The translations under genes were made by a program, and so were the position numbers. Positions 48,480-58,528 of a stretch of DNA of 64,000 bases are shown here, one piece after another (positions within the stretch are counted from its first letter, which is position 1; every line of letters starts with the position of its first letter). Location of the stretch: NCBI GenBank assembly GCA_031763025.1, contig JASSKH010000007.1:1597276-1661275 (forward strand), written 5' to 3'. The notes beneath the pieces were generated by a model, which searched no databases, was not told where the DNA came from, and saw only the letters and a list, made by a program, of their open reading frames with translations. This stretch comes from Macrocystis pyrifera (taxonomy: Eukaryota > Sar > Phaeophyceae > Laminariales > Laminariaceae).

Positions 48480-48655
48480 GCCCTTCTTCTTTGAAACAGC
48501 CGAACAGCCAAAAAACAACACTTTCTTCCTTCTTTGAAACAGCCGAACAGCCAAACAACCTTTCTTCCTTCTTTGAAACAGCCGAACAGCCAAACAACCT
48601 TTCTTCTTCCTTCTTCGCCAAACAGCCAAACAACCTTTTCTTCTTTCTTCTTCCG
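48480..48655 (+). repeat. 37-bp minisatellite
   Basis: Four or so units of the type CTTCTTTGAAACAGCCGAAC followed by AGCCAAACAACCTTTCTTC. Confidence 0.85.
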
Positions 48656-48849
48656 CAAACTGCCAACCAATAATAGACAGCTCTTCGCACGGCGCCTAAA
48701 AGAGGCGTCTCGCCTTCGACGAACGGCATAGATAGGTGCAGCTGTCGGCGGCCAAGCTGCTGCTGTCGGTGGCGAACCTGCTGGTGCTGCAACCCCCGCC
48801 TCTACCTTCTCCACGCCCCCTAAGCTCACCTCCCCCTCGTCGAGAGGCG

Positions 48850-49110
48850 CGTGGTCCTTGCCCTCTGGCAAGAGAGCGGCAACGACAAAGACCGACCTGG
48901 TGCCGGCTGTTGTTTGCGACCAGTGCACGGACCAGCACTTGGTCAAGAACTCAAACGCCTGGTGGCAAAAACGTGGCCTTCGCCACCTGCAAGGATCTCA
49001 CGTGCGTGGTGGCGGAATCATCCTGACAGGGCAACCAACTGCGAGTTCTGTGCTCGCCCGATCAAGGAGGGGACTGTCTCGTACGTACTCCCTCGAGACT
49101 GCTGACAGTG
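48850..49110 (+). pseudogene. Cysteine-rich (zinc-binding-like) gene fragment
   Basis: Three successive frames give VVCDQCTDQHLVKNSNAWWQ, then VAFATCKDLTCVV, then NCEFCARPIKEGTVSYVL. The paired CxxC motifs suggest a zinc-binding protein. The frames are shifted against each other, so the fragment is broken or mis-spliced here. A donor-like GTGAGTG follows at about 49110. It may belong with the Cys-rich piece at 51649. I do not recognise the family. Confidence 0.35.
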
Positions 49111-49379
49111 GTGAGTGTCTTACGTCTATTGTGCATGCTGTATGTTGCCAGTACCTGGTACGTTTTTTTGGGGTTTTCAATTGCCTTTTTGCATACAATC
49201 CTACGTCAAAGCGTTTATATTTAATTTTTACTCATCCATGCTCGTTCTTTCCCCTTCGTGCGTTGCGTCGGCTCCTCTTACACACAGTGCACGCGAACGC
49301 GCACATACACAACTGTTTGCGGGACGTGCACGAAGGAACGGAGGATTCAGCTGTCGCCGTCACCGCTGCACGGAACGAC

Positions 49380-49959
49380 GTGAGTGCTGCTGCTACTGTG
49401 GTGCATTTTCGGTGCATGCACACGATTTCTGTGTGTACATGCTTGGGTGACCCCACGTACTCATTTTTTGCTCGTTTTCGGCTGCCGCTGCTGCTGCTGC
49501 TGCTGTCAGCGCCACGCCATGAGTGCTGCTGCTGCTGTGCACCTGCCTCTCCTGTGCACTCGCTGCTGCTGTAGTGCTGCTGCGTTGTTGCCGTGCTGTG
49601 CACCTGCTGCTCCTGTGCAATTGCTGCTGCTGTATGTAGTGCTGCTGCGTTGTTGCCGTGCATCATGCTGGAAGCGTACATATTTTCGGATCATCAATTC
49701 CGTAGGTTTTGCGATGGCGGCATACCAGGGTACATGCTTTTTTCCTTCCTTACTTTCATATCGTTGCTATGCTGCTGCTGCTGCTGCTGCTGCTGCCAAC
49801 GCTGCTGCTGCTGCTGCCAACGCTGCGGCGATTCGTTGCAGCTTCTGCTGCTGCTAATGCTGTGGCTGCTTCTGCTGCTGCTGCTGCTAATGCTGCCGCA
49901 ATATCCACTGAATGTTCGTACGTATGTACTCGGATTACTGACTTGGTCGTTTTTGTACT

Positions 49960-49995
<36 letters not shown>

Positions 49996-51145
49996 CATCA
50001 CTTTTACTTTCCAGCCCACTCGTAGGAGGTTTTTACCCTCGACGATCTTCTGGACAAGCCATGGTCACAGGTGTCGTCCCTCCTCCCCCCCGGTACGTGC
50101 CTTTAGTTTTTATCGCGCATAGGGTTCAGCATTCCCACTGCTCGTCGATTTTCATCGAATGTAGCCAACTCACGCTTTCGCGCTTTCCGCTTATCAATTT
50201 TTTATGCAAGAAAAAGTCCCTATGAGCATGCACTCGGTTAGACTCGAACTCACGAAATTGATCTTGACAGATGGTTCCTTTTGATACGTGAATTTTTTTT
50301 TTGTCGTTTGGCTCCTGCATTTTGCGTACGTACTGCAATTTCTCGTTTTTGGCTTGGTTATTTTCATATATATCGTTGCTATGCTGCTGCTGTGGTGCTG
50401 CTGCGTTGTTGCCGTACATCATGCTGCACTTGTGTGTGTACATATTTCGGTATTGTCAATGAAATTCCGTAGGTTTTGCGATTGCGGCATATGCTAGATG
50501 GGTGTATCTCAGGTTCGACCTGGGTCTGCAGCAAGCTTCTCTTTCGGTAAGGTGTAGCGTGGAGGACACGCCAGGTATAGGTGAGGCTCGGCACGGTCAG
50601 CCGAGCAGAAGTGATCATGAAGCATGACGCAAGTCATCTCACATGACAGTCATCAGCAATTACTTGGTGATGGAGGCTGGTAATTCCCCGCCTCAACTAT
50701 CATCAGATCTACGGAGATCTGCGGCCACTTTTAGTACAAGAGTCAATATCCACGATAACGGATGAACCACTGACTGTAGAGTAACGACCTGAGCAGGTAC
50801 ATACATTTTTTCTTCCTTATTTTCATATCGTTGCTATGCTGCTGCTGAGAACGCGGATTATTGTTTTTATTGGCCATTTTTCTACCCAAATGGTTTTTTT
50901 GATACAAAAAAAAAATATTTGGGTCGTTTTGCTCCTGCATTTTGCGTACATACTACTTTTTCTCGTATTTCGTATTGTTGCTATGCTGCTGCTGCGTTGT
51001 TGCCGTACAGCATGCGGAGGTGGGTCTATAGTGAGGTACCAAAAATACTTTTCGGACGGCCTCGGGGTACATACTTTTTTTCTCCCTTCTTTTCATATCG
51101 TTGCTATGCTGCTGCTGCCAACGCTGTGGCGATCCGTTGCTGCCT

Positions 51146-51176
<31 letters not shown>

Positions 51177-51520
51177 GCTTTTAGTGCTGCCGCAATAATC
51201 ACTGAATGTTTGTATGTACTCGGATAATTGTGTTTCCTGGTCGTTTTGTGGCGCTGCTGCGTTGTTGCCGTACATCATGCTGGACATGATTTGTGTGTCT
51301 ATTACACTTAAACTTGTGCGTGTGTACATATTTCTGTGTCGTCAATGATTTTTTTTGTGCTGCTGCTGCGTTGTTGCCGTACATCATGCTGGACGTGATT
51401 TGTGTGTGTACTACTGTACTACACTTGTGTGTCTACATATTTCTGTATCGTCAATGAAATTACGTACTTGCTGCTTCTGCTGCTGCTGCTGCCGTCGTAT
51501 AGCAAGCGATTACGTGCTGC
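49380..51520 (+). repeat. CTG-rich higher-order tandem repeat
   Basis: Blocks of (CTG)n alternate with recurring longer modules. One is TTTCATATCGTTGCTATGCTG (five or so times: about 49757, 50365, 50828, 50970, 51097). The other is GTTGTTGCCGTACATCATGC, followed by a TGTGTACATATTTC stretch (about 49655, 50405, 51260, 51370). A SINE (49962-50272) and a unique piece (50500-50770) interrupt the array. Confidence 0.85.
49962..50272 (-). mobile_element. tRNA-derived SINE (family 2), minus-strand copy
   Basis: The reverse complement of the SINE body at 18964 with a 31-base poly-T (poly-A tail). It is truncated just inside the A-box; the B-box region reads GAGTTCGAGTCTAACC. Confidence 0.85.
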
Positions 51521-51648
51521 TGTTGTGCCGCTGTAGAGTAGTACAAATAATGAACACTGCCCCCCCCCCCCCCCCCCGCTTCCCCCTCCCCCGCCATTCC
51601 CTGCACGCCACTCCCGCCCCGCGCACCCTATATGTTTACTTCGACCAG

Positions 51649-52151
51649 GTCCGTGGCAAGTGCTACAACTGCCGCCTGACGGACTCCACCATCAAAGACG
51701 GAGACATCATCATCAAGCGCAAAAAGACTCCCTTCCATTTCGCCTGCTCCAGGGCTTCGCGGAATTCCGAAGCAGTACACCAAGCAGATTGTCGCCATCT
51801 AGGACGAACGAAAGGAAACAAATTGTTTCCCACATTTCCCAAAATCACGATTATTTCTTCCTACACATATCCAACGGGTTCAACAGCGAACAGATCCACG
51901 TTCTGGGCCTCCCGCCTCGTTACTACAGCATCCTGGAAGACTATTTACATGTATATATCATGTCTCATCCAAACTCCTATGCTGGCTACATCGAAATCGC
52001 GGCCGCCCAGCAACTATACAACATTTCCATAACCGTTGTCGTTGCCGGCACTGCTGCTTTCTCTCCTGTCCCAAACCTTCTTTTAAACAACAGCCTGTAT
52101 GTTGTATATCATCCACATGCCAAGCACTGCTCCACTCTCTCCCCACACTGA
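51649..52151 (+). pseudogene. Cys-rich exon followed by an OTU-like C-terminal piece
   Basis: After an acceptor (CGACCAG at 51648) the frame reads GKCYNCRLT, DGDIIIKRKKTPFHFACSRA. In another frame (51790-52151) comes RYYSILEDYLHVYIMSHPNS, YAGYIEIAAAQQLYNISITV and YVVYHPHAKHCSTL. The order Tyr-Leu..Met, Gly-x-x-Glu-Ile-x-Ala and a late His resembles the second half of OTU-type cysteine proteases. The catalytic Asp-x-x-Cys part is not seen. Low confidence in function. Confidence 0.35.
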
Positions 52152-52404
52152 TGAAATATGTTATTCTTATTATTGTTAGACATATGTCATTCTTACTCTT
52201 GCGTCACCCGATCTTACGTTTCACATTACATTCGTAAATAAACGCTATCATTACATCCTTCACCGTTTTTTACACAAATACATTTAGTTTGGTTGGCTTT
52301 GGGCTATGTCGCCAATTAATTGCAGTTATATGTACACGAAACGACGGAATACCCACTCCGAAGGAAAGCCTTGTATATATATATATATATATGCAGTAGG
52401 CGCC

Positions 52405-52650
52405 CCCGGTGGTACGGTGGTTTAGACCTCGTGACTACTTAACGCCAAGGTCATGCTTTCGGGTCCAGCCAACAAGGCGGATTTTTTTTGCTTTGTGAAA
52501 AAACTTGCAGAAAGCGCCATGGAGAGGTTGCAAAAATTCGACGCGAGTCGACGAGGGGACAACAATGCTGAAATATTCCCGCGATGAAAACCAAGGCACC
52601 TACTATTAATAGCAGCGTAGTTAGGAAAGGGAAGGGAACGCCCGCTATGT
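52405..52650 (+). repeat. SINE-like repeat (family 3), copy 1
   Basis: It shares CGACGCGAGTCGACGA, ATGCTGAA and CGCTATGTGAC with 55020-55235 in the same order. An A-box-like GGTACGGTGGTTTAGA lies near its start. Confidence 0.5.
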
Positions 52651-52839
52651 GACGAGTGTTATTTTCCGTGTCGTGTTATGTCATCGCGGGACGAGGCCTC
52701 GAGCCTTGAGACCAAGAGATGTTAAAGTTCGGAGCGGCCGGTTGCAAAATGTACCAAATCATACCTGGGTTGCTTGGAGCGACCAAGTATGTGGCGAATG
52801 CATGGCTGATTGCACCTGGTGTGGTGGTTGTTGTTGTTC

Positions 52840-53248
52840 TTCTTCTTTCTTCCTCTCTTCCAACAACATGGCATCTTCAACTGCGTATGTCGTGTTTGTC
52901 GTATCCAGTACTACGATGAACATGGCATTGCATTGTCTACTCTTCTCATTACTGTATCGCAATGTATGTACAGTTGGGTATTGCGGGGGGCCATAGTTAA
53001 TAGGACCAAATACTGTTAGTAAAAATAGCTAAATATATAGATTTTTGATTGTACCGTGGGTCCTATTTACTATGGTCCCCCGTAATAGTAGTATCTGTGC
53101 TGCTGTGTCGTAGTTTTGTGACGACAGAGCTTGGACTGGTATCTCTGTAGGATTGAAGGATCAGCACGGACCCTGCTGCTAGGTGTGCTGGATGTCGAAA
53201 GAGCGGTTCAATGTTTAACGTGAAGAACACGCACATACACACACACCC
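52840..53248 (+). mobile_element. LINE 3' stub interrupted by a MITE
   Basis: GAACATGGCATTGCATTG through GTGTGCTGGATGTCGA and AACGTGAAGAACAC plus an AC-rich tail matches the LINE 3' UTR. A 105-bp MITE (52981-53085) sits inside it. Confidence 0.75.
52981..53085. mobile_element. TA-flanked MITE, copy 1
   Basis: 105 bp. Ends TTGCGGGGGGCCATAGTTAA and, in reverse, TTACGGGGGACCATAGTAAA. It is flanked by TA on both sides and has an AT-rich centre. Inserted in a LINE stub. Confidence 0.85.
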
Positions 53249-53372
53249 GTCGAACCCCAGTGCACCATCGTCCGTGCTTATTATTCTTCATCCTTGAGAG
53301 ATACCAGGTACCTATTACGAAAAAATAGTGTAAGACATGATATTGTATAAATATCGCTTGTTATAGCTACTA

Positions 53373-53475
53373 TTACGGGGGTCCATAGTTAATAGGACCT
53401 ATGGTACACATAAATATATATATTTCAATATTTTTACTAAGAATATTTGGTCCTATTTTCTATGGCCCCCCGCAA
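53373..53475. mobile_element. TA-flanked MITE, copy 2
   Basis: 103 bp. Ends TTACGGGGGTCCATAGTTAA and, in reverse, TTGCGGGGGGCCATAGAAAA, with TA flanks. Confidence 0.85.
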
Positions 53476-53669
53476 TAATGTATTATTACAATAATGATAC
53501 ATAAGTGCAACCCGAATTTGGTGCACACGGTGACAGTGACAAACTGTAATCGCGATGTTGCAATGGTGTGATGGTCGCCTCCGTGGAAGTGAAGTAAACA
53601 ACAAACAGCAGTGGTTTGCCTTATGCCGTGTACAAGTTATGCCGTATGATATAACACGGATGTTAGCAC

Positions 53670-54050
53670 ACCCCGGTGATGACTTTTTGACCTTTGGAAA
53701 CATGATCACCGGGAGTGCTTTTGTTGGGGGGTGTGGTATCTACTATTAATAATAGGGGGTACTATAATATCATCACTGGGGAGTGCCTTTATGGGGGGGT
53801 GTGGTATCTAGAGTATCCCCGGTGGTAACCACCATGCATGGGAGCCCCGCTGCTGGGGTGTGATAACGGGACGTCAGTTCCTAACGAGTGCGAGCAGACT
53901 CGGCCAGACGGCAGGGGGTGTGATAACGAGGGGGTGTGCCAGCGGTATCTTCGTTTTATATGTGGAGTGTTAACAGACCCCGGCAACAAGGGGGGGTGTT
54001 ACAGGAGGTGTACCGACAAGGGGGCGTGTAAACAAGGGGTGTGCTAGTGC
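53670..54050 (+). repeat. GGGGTGTG-rich direct repeats
   Basis: ATCACCGGGAGTGCTTTTGT and ATCACTGGGGAGTGCCTTTA, each followed by a G-run and TGTGGTATCTA, are diverged tandem copies. Further GGGGTGTGATAACG units follow to 54050. Confidence 0.6.
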
Positions 54051-54326
54051 ATGAGGCGTCTGAAGCCAGTTTTTTTTTTTCCATTTCCACGGACTGCCCA
54101 TGATAGTAAGGCCCTTGCTCATACCAGTAACCCGGGCATGACAGCAAGAACCCCCCCGCCTATATGCGATCTTGGACAATGATTACGTATACCAGTCCCA
54201 CGTTCGATGACGAAGCTCCCGAGGGTTGTACCTCAGGACTTGTCCCAGTAAGAAACTGGCTGCTGACATGTTGATGTGATGTTGAACGTTTTTTCTATCC
54301 CACACCAAGTACAAACAATATCACTA

Positions 54327-54431
54327 TTACGAAGGACCATAGTAAATAACACCTACGGCACACACACAAACCCATGTATTTCCCTATTTTTACTAACAAA
54401 ATTTGGTCCCGTTTACTATGGTCCTCCGTGA
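54327..54431. mobile_element. TA-flanked MITE, copy 3
   Basis: 105 bp. Ends TTACGAAGGACCATAGTAAA and, in reverse, TCACGGAGGACCATAGTAAA, flanked by TA. It is the most diverged of the three. Confidence 0.8.
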
Positions 54432-55019
54432 TACCGAATTCCGGTACCGTGGCAGTGCACGTTGTTTTGTAACGACAAATTCCGTGATTGGCCACAAAAC
54501 TACCGTACTTTACGCGTAGCGGTTACCGGTACCAAACGAAAAAGAGAAAAACTCAATCAACTCTGATTCAGGCTGATACAGATTTCCATACCGGTGCGTG
54601 CGTGTTGTGGTTGAACTTCCACCGGGTGTGATACGTTGGAGTTCGACATGTTTTCAGGCGTACGTTCGAAGGGGAGGGTGGTAATCAACGCACCCCCGGT
54701 GATGAAAGCGACGGTCGAAACGCAACTAAAATAATATACCCCCCCGGTGTGCTTTTGTCGGGAGGTGTTTATTTCAAGGGGAGGGGGTGTTGTCACCCGT
54801 GTTATACGGTACCTGGTACCAGGTATATCTTACCGGCATTGAACAACATGGCACACCCCCTCGAACAAATCTCCAAGCTGATAACGGAGAGGGTGCAAAC
54901 GCCGAGCGATGCGTCTACTAACGGCGCCATTTTCGTTCTGTGCTCCTCCCTTACTGTAGGACACGATTCGGAGAAACTCGTCTCGGTAATCAGTCCCGAG
55001 GCGTGTGCTATCTGAAGTG

Positions 55020-55235
55020 TTATACGGGAACCTCGTTGCTACTAAAAACGTTGATAGCTTGAGTTCGAATCCCGCCAAGGGCTTCTTACGCAGAAATTGA
55101 CGAGCAGATAGCGCCCACCAGGTAGATAACAGCGTGCGTATGCACGATTTTTTGACGCGAGTCGACGAAGGAAGATAATGCCGAACTAAATCTCGCGCGT
55201 TAAAAGTAAAGGCGCGCGCGCACCTGCTATGTGAC
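55020..55235 (+). repeat. SINE-like repeat (family 3), copy 2
   Basis: It has a B-box GAGTTCGAATCCC, then the GACGCGAGTCGACGA block and CTGCTATGTGACC shared with 52405-52650. Confidence 0.5.
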
Positions 55236-55494
55236 CCAACGGTTGATCTGAGTTAAGAAAGCGAGGGAGCTTGAGAAATACGAGTAGGGCGAAGATAATA
55301 GACGGGATGGGAAAAAAAGCAACACATATTTGCGCCTGGGTGGTTCCTATTCCAGTAATAGTCCATGGTCTCTGCAAGTGACTTAGGAGGTTCAGGTTGT
55401 GTGTTGATTGGAATTGTCCGTACAATCGGTTGTGGAGACTGCCTATTAGTTGGAATTGTCCTGACTGCAGTCGAGTATATAAACCGTATACCGG

Positions 55495-55838
55495 CGTCCC
55501 CGGTGGCTTGGTAGGTGGTCCGCGTGCCTGTCAAGATCAATTTCGTGGGTTTAAGCCCCACCGAGTGCATGTTCATTGGGACTTTTTCTTGCATAAAAAA
55601 TTGATAAGCGGAAAGCGCGAAAGCGTGAGTTGGCTACATTCGATGAAAATCGACGAGCAGTGGGAATGCTGAACCCATTGCGCGACAAAAAATAAAGGCA
55701 CGTACCGGGGGGGAGAAGGGACGACACCTGTGACCACGGCTTGTCCAGAAGATCGTCGAGGGTAAAACCTCCTACGAGTGGGCTGGGAAGTAAAAGTGAT
55801 GGATAAAATATATATATATATATATATAAAAAAAAAAC
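55495..55838 (+). mobile_element. tRNA-derived SINE (family 2), third copy
   Basis: A-box-like GGTGGCTTGGTAGG, B-box-like GGGTTTAAGCCCC, the same body as 18964-19294, and a tail of TA repeats plus poly-A. Confidence 0.85.
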
Positions 55839-56514
55839 GTTGCACATTGTTGATGTTTACGTGTCGTGTGTTGTTTTTTTTTGTTCGTGCTTTGTGCTCT
55901 TTCTTGCTCTCTCGAGCAGGGACAAAGCGGCCGGAACGCATCATCAGGCGCCGCACCATCTGGTTAACGTCGGTGAGTGACCAACCTATCCTCCTATCCT
56001 CCTATCGTATTCTGCGAATACCGCCGTACCGCCCCCGCCGCTGCGTGTGGTTAGGCACCGATTTTGAAATTGTTGATCAGAACGCACGACTCAGGAGCTG
56101 CCTGTGTCGCTATTAACAGCACTTTCTTACTCCTGCTGCCTGTGTAGCTTTTACCAAAACGTGTATTCGTATGTGTTCGTAGAACTAAAAAAAACATGAG
56201 CTGTGAGATCGAGGATTTCGTCGCAAGCCGTGTTTGCAAGCTGTGTGTGATACTACCGCTATACTACTGCTGTAGTCATTCTTCTATGGCAAGTACATAA
56301 TACGGGTTTTATATGGCTTCATGATCATGCAGGACATACATCCCGCATATGAAGACAAAGCATGAAGCTGCAGAATTCAAGAAGTGTATGTCTATATTTT
56401 ACGATTATTTGAAATAGATCATAGCAGTACCAGCGCCAGTATATGCGACCAGAGGGCGGTTTATAATTTATCAGTTCCGCGGAAAAGGGACGCACTATAA
56501 TGTAAAACTCTTCC

Positions 56515-56635
56515 GTGTGTGTGTTGTCTTCACATTAAACCTTTCTTTCAACCCAATCACATCAGTGCACCGAGCGTCCGTCCTTGTTCCTTATCCTAGT
56601 ACTAATTGTGTTGGTCACAGACTGACACACAGAAA
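56515..56635 (-). mobile_element. LINE 3' stub
   Basis: GTGTGTTGTCTTCACATTAA, ACCTTTCTTTCAACCC, GCGTCCGTCCTTGTTCC, then GGTCACAGACTG: the reverse complement of the LINE end, closest to the 5346 and 14545 copies. Confidence 0.8.
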
Positions 56636-56766
56636 AACTATTATTAATAGTAGTATTTGTATAATATACTTGTATATATGACGCATAAGCAGTGTACTTC
56701 GTACATCCCATAGAACGCGCGATCGGAATACCACATGTACTATTAATAGTACGTACTAGGTATGAA

Positions 56767-58013
56767 ATATACCTCCGTTCCCCTCGCTGCCTCCTCGGCA
56801 AGGCATGCTGCGAGGCATGCCCTATCAGGCTCATAGCGAGTGGGGTAGGTCTTTCTGGCGGGTGTAAGGCCGGACTCACCCTCAAGGAGTGACACCTTCT
56901 TGCTGCTGCGAGCGGCCGCGAGGCTTAGGCGGCAGTAGAGTTGGGTCGTAAGTGGTGCGTCAGGCACGGAGACCTACGATTCGCGCGTCTTTTTTGAGGC
57001 AGCAGCGGCAGAGCAGCAATGCTCTAACGGGATGTCCGTGCGCGGAGGCAGGCGCCACCACAGGCCAAACTACCACACAGTCTATTGCGCCGGTTGGAGG
57101 CTGGATTCGACGACGAAGGAGGAGGGAGACAGAGCGTCGACGAGAGGGAAAAAGACGGATTGCACTCACCCTGCGCGAGAATTTTTGTTTGTCAGATCGG
57201 ACCCGCAAGTGCGAGGAGTACTTGGTTTTTCGGTACGGGGGAGAAGGGGAATGGACTGGAGGGGAGTAGCAACGAGAGCACTTGCAAAAGAGCGGGCCGA
57301 TTGGGCTAAGGCGATGAGGCGGCCATGAAGAACGGCAGCAGGACGGCACGCGGAGACCCATGACCGGCCCGCATACCATCACGAGAGAAGCAGGCATCAT
57401 TTTTTTTTCTGTTTTTGTTATTCACGAGGCAGTAGCACTTTATTGATGTCACTGGTGTTTGTAGTGTTGGCGAGTTGTATACCCTTCATGGGGAATGACC
57501 CCCGCAATTTTCAGGGACGTGGTATCATATTAATAGCTGTGCTGCACCTTTTGTGTCCGACAGCCCGGGAAGAGATGGCGATCGTTGATATTTGTGTGGT
57601 GGTTTTAGGTTCGATTGCTCCTTTTTCACTGCATGTCCGCGAGTCGCCACTCTGACAGCACACCCCGGACAGCAGGCGTGTTCCTCTCTGTGTTCACGAC
57701 TACCGTGCGTTTCGTACGGTGCAGGCGGCATTCCAGACAGCAACCGCTGTAGTCAGCAGCCACGAGTTGGTTAGTTGTGGGAACGGGAGGAACTCTACGC
57801 TGTGGTTGAGAGGGTATACCCGCGATCATGTTAGTTCAGTTTGCACATTGATTTTATTTCGTGTGCGCCTTCTTCGTCTCGTGTATTTTTAGGCAGCCGA
57901 ATTTCGATTTAAAAAAAATTATTTTTCGGATCTTCCCAGGGCTCCAGCACCTTTGTGTGACCACGGACTCCTTCGTTTTGAGAGTTAATGTGAGAAAAAC
58001 AACAACAGCAGTA
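56767..58013 (+). mobile_element. Non-autonomous dispersed element, copy 2
   Basis: Aligned with 3338-4575 over its whole length with scattered substitutions and small indels. It ends GTTAATGTGAGAAAAACAAC and only a few AAC units. Sequence on both outer sides is unrelated to copy 1, so the limits are those of the element. Confidence 0.82.
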
Positions 58014-58019
58014 CATATT

Positions 58020-58525
58020 AATAGCAAATATGTAAGGAGACTGCACTTTCACCTCTTGACTGAAGGCAATTTTCCCTTTTTTTTCCCCCATGACTGAAGC
58101 CAAACTGTTAGGCTTTAGTGTGGATCACTCGATCCACACGCTTGACCGCTGAACGTTGTGCCTTAACCGACCGTCGCCTGGCATCGTAGCTTGCATATAG
58201 ACGAGTTGCGACGAACTTCTCGATCTCATCAACAGCTGATGATGTATCTTTTGCAACTTTTAAGTTTGAGTCAAAAGTTGTACTTGTAGTGTTCGAAGGG
58301 GTCTGAGATGGTAGCTCTTACCGACCGAGGCGGAGAATCACTCGGACTGCGGACACGCCCTTCGGTCAGCAACCCCGTTCACCCATACGCCTCCTGCGTC
58401 CTGCCACTTCCCACCAATTCTAGTTGTTTTTTTTCTCGTTCACGCCGCCCCCCGCCCCCCCCCCCCGCACCGTATCTCAATCGCCTCCCATGAAAAAAAC
58501 ACTTCGGATGGGGACTCTCCGCTCG
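58020..58525. other. Region upstream of the kinase exon
   Basis: It holds a C-run (58450-58467) and a T-run. The frame of the kinase exon stays open upstream to about 58430, but no ATG in that frame was found. A first exon or an upstream acceptor must exist here or further left. Confidence 0.35.
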
Positions 58526-58528
58526 CAG

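Noticed and set aside
50500-50770. Possible structured non-coding RNA in the unique piece of the CTG array
   Set aside because: Some short stems can be drawn, but no known RNA family motif or promoter supports it.
49380-51520. CRISPR-like alternation of repeats and spacers
   Set aside because: Units differ in length and order, the CTG parts are simple sequence, and the setting is eukaryotic.
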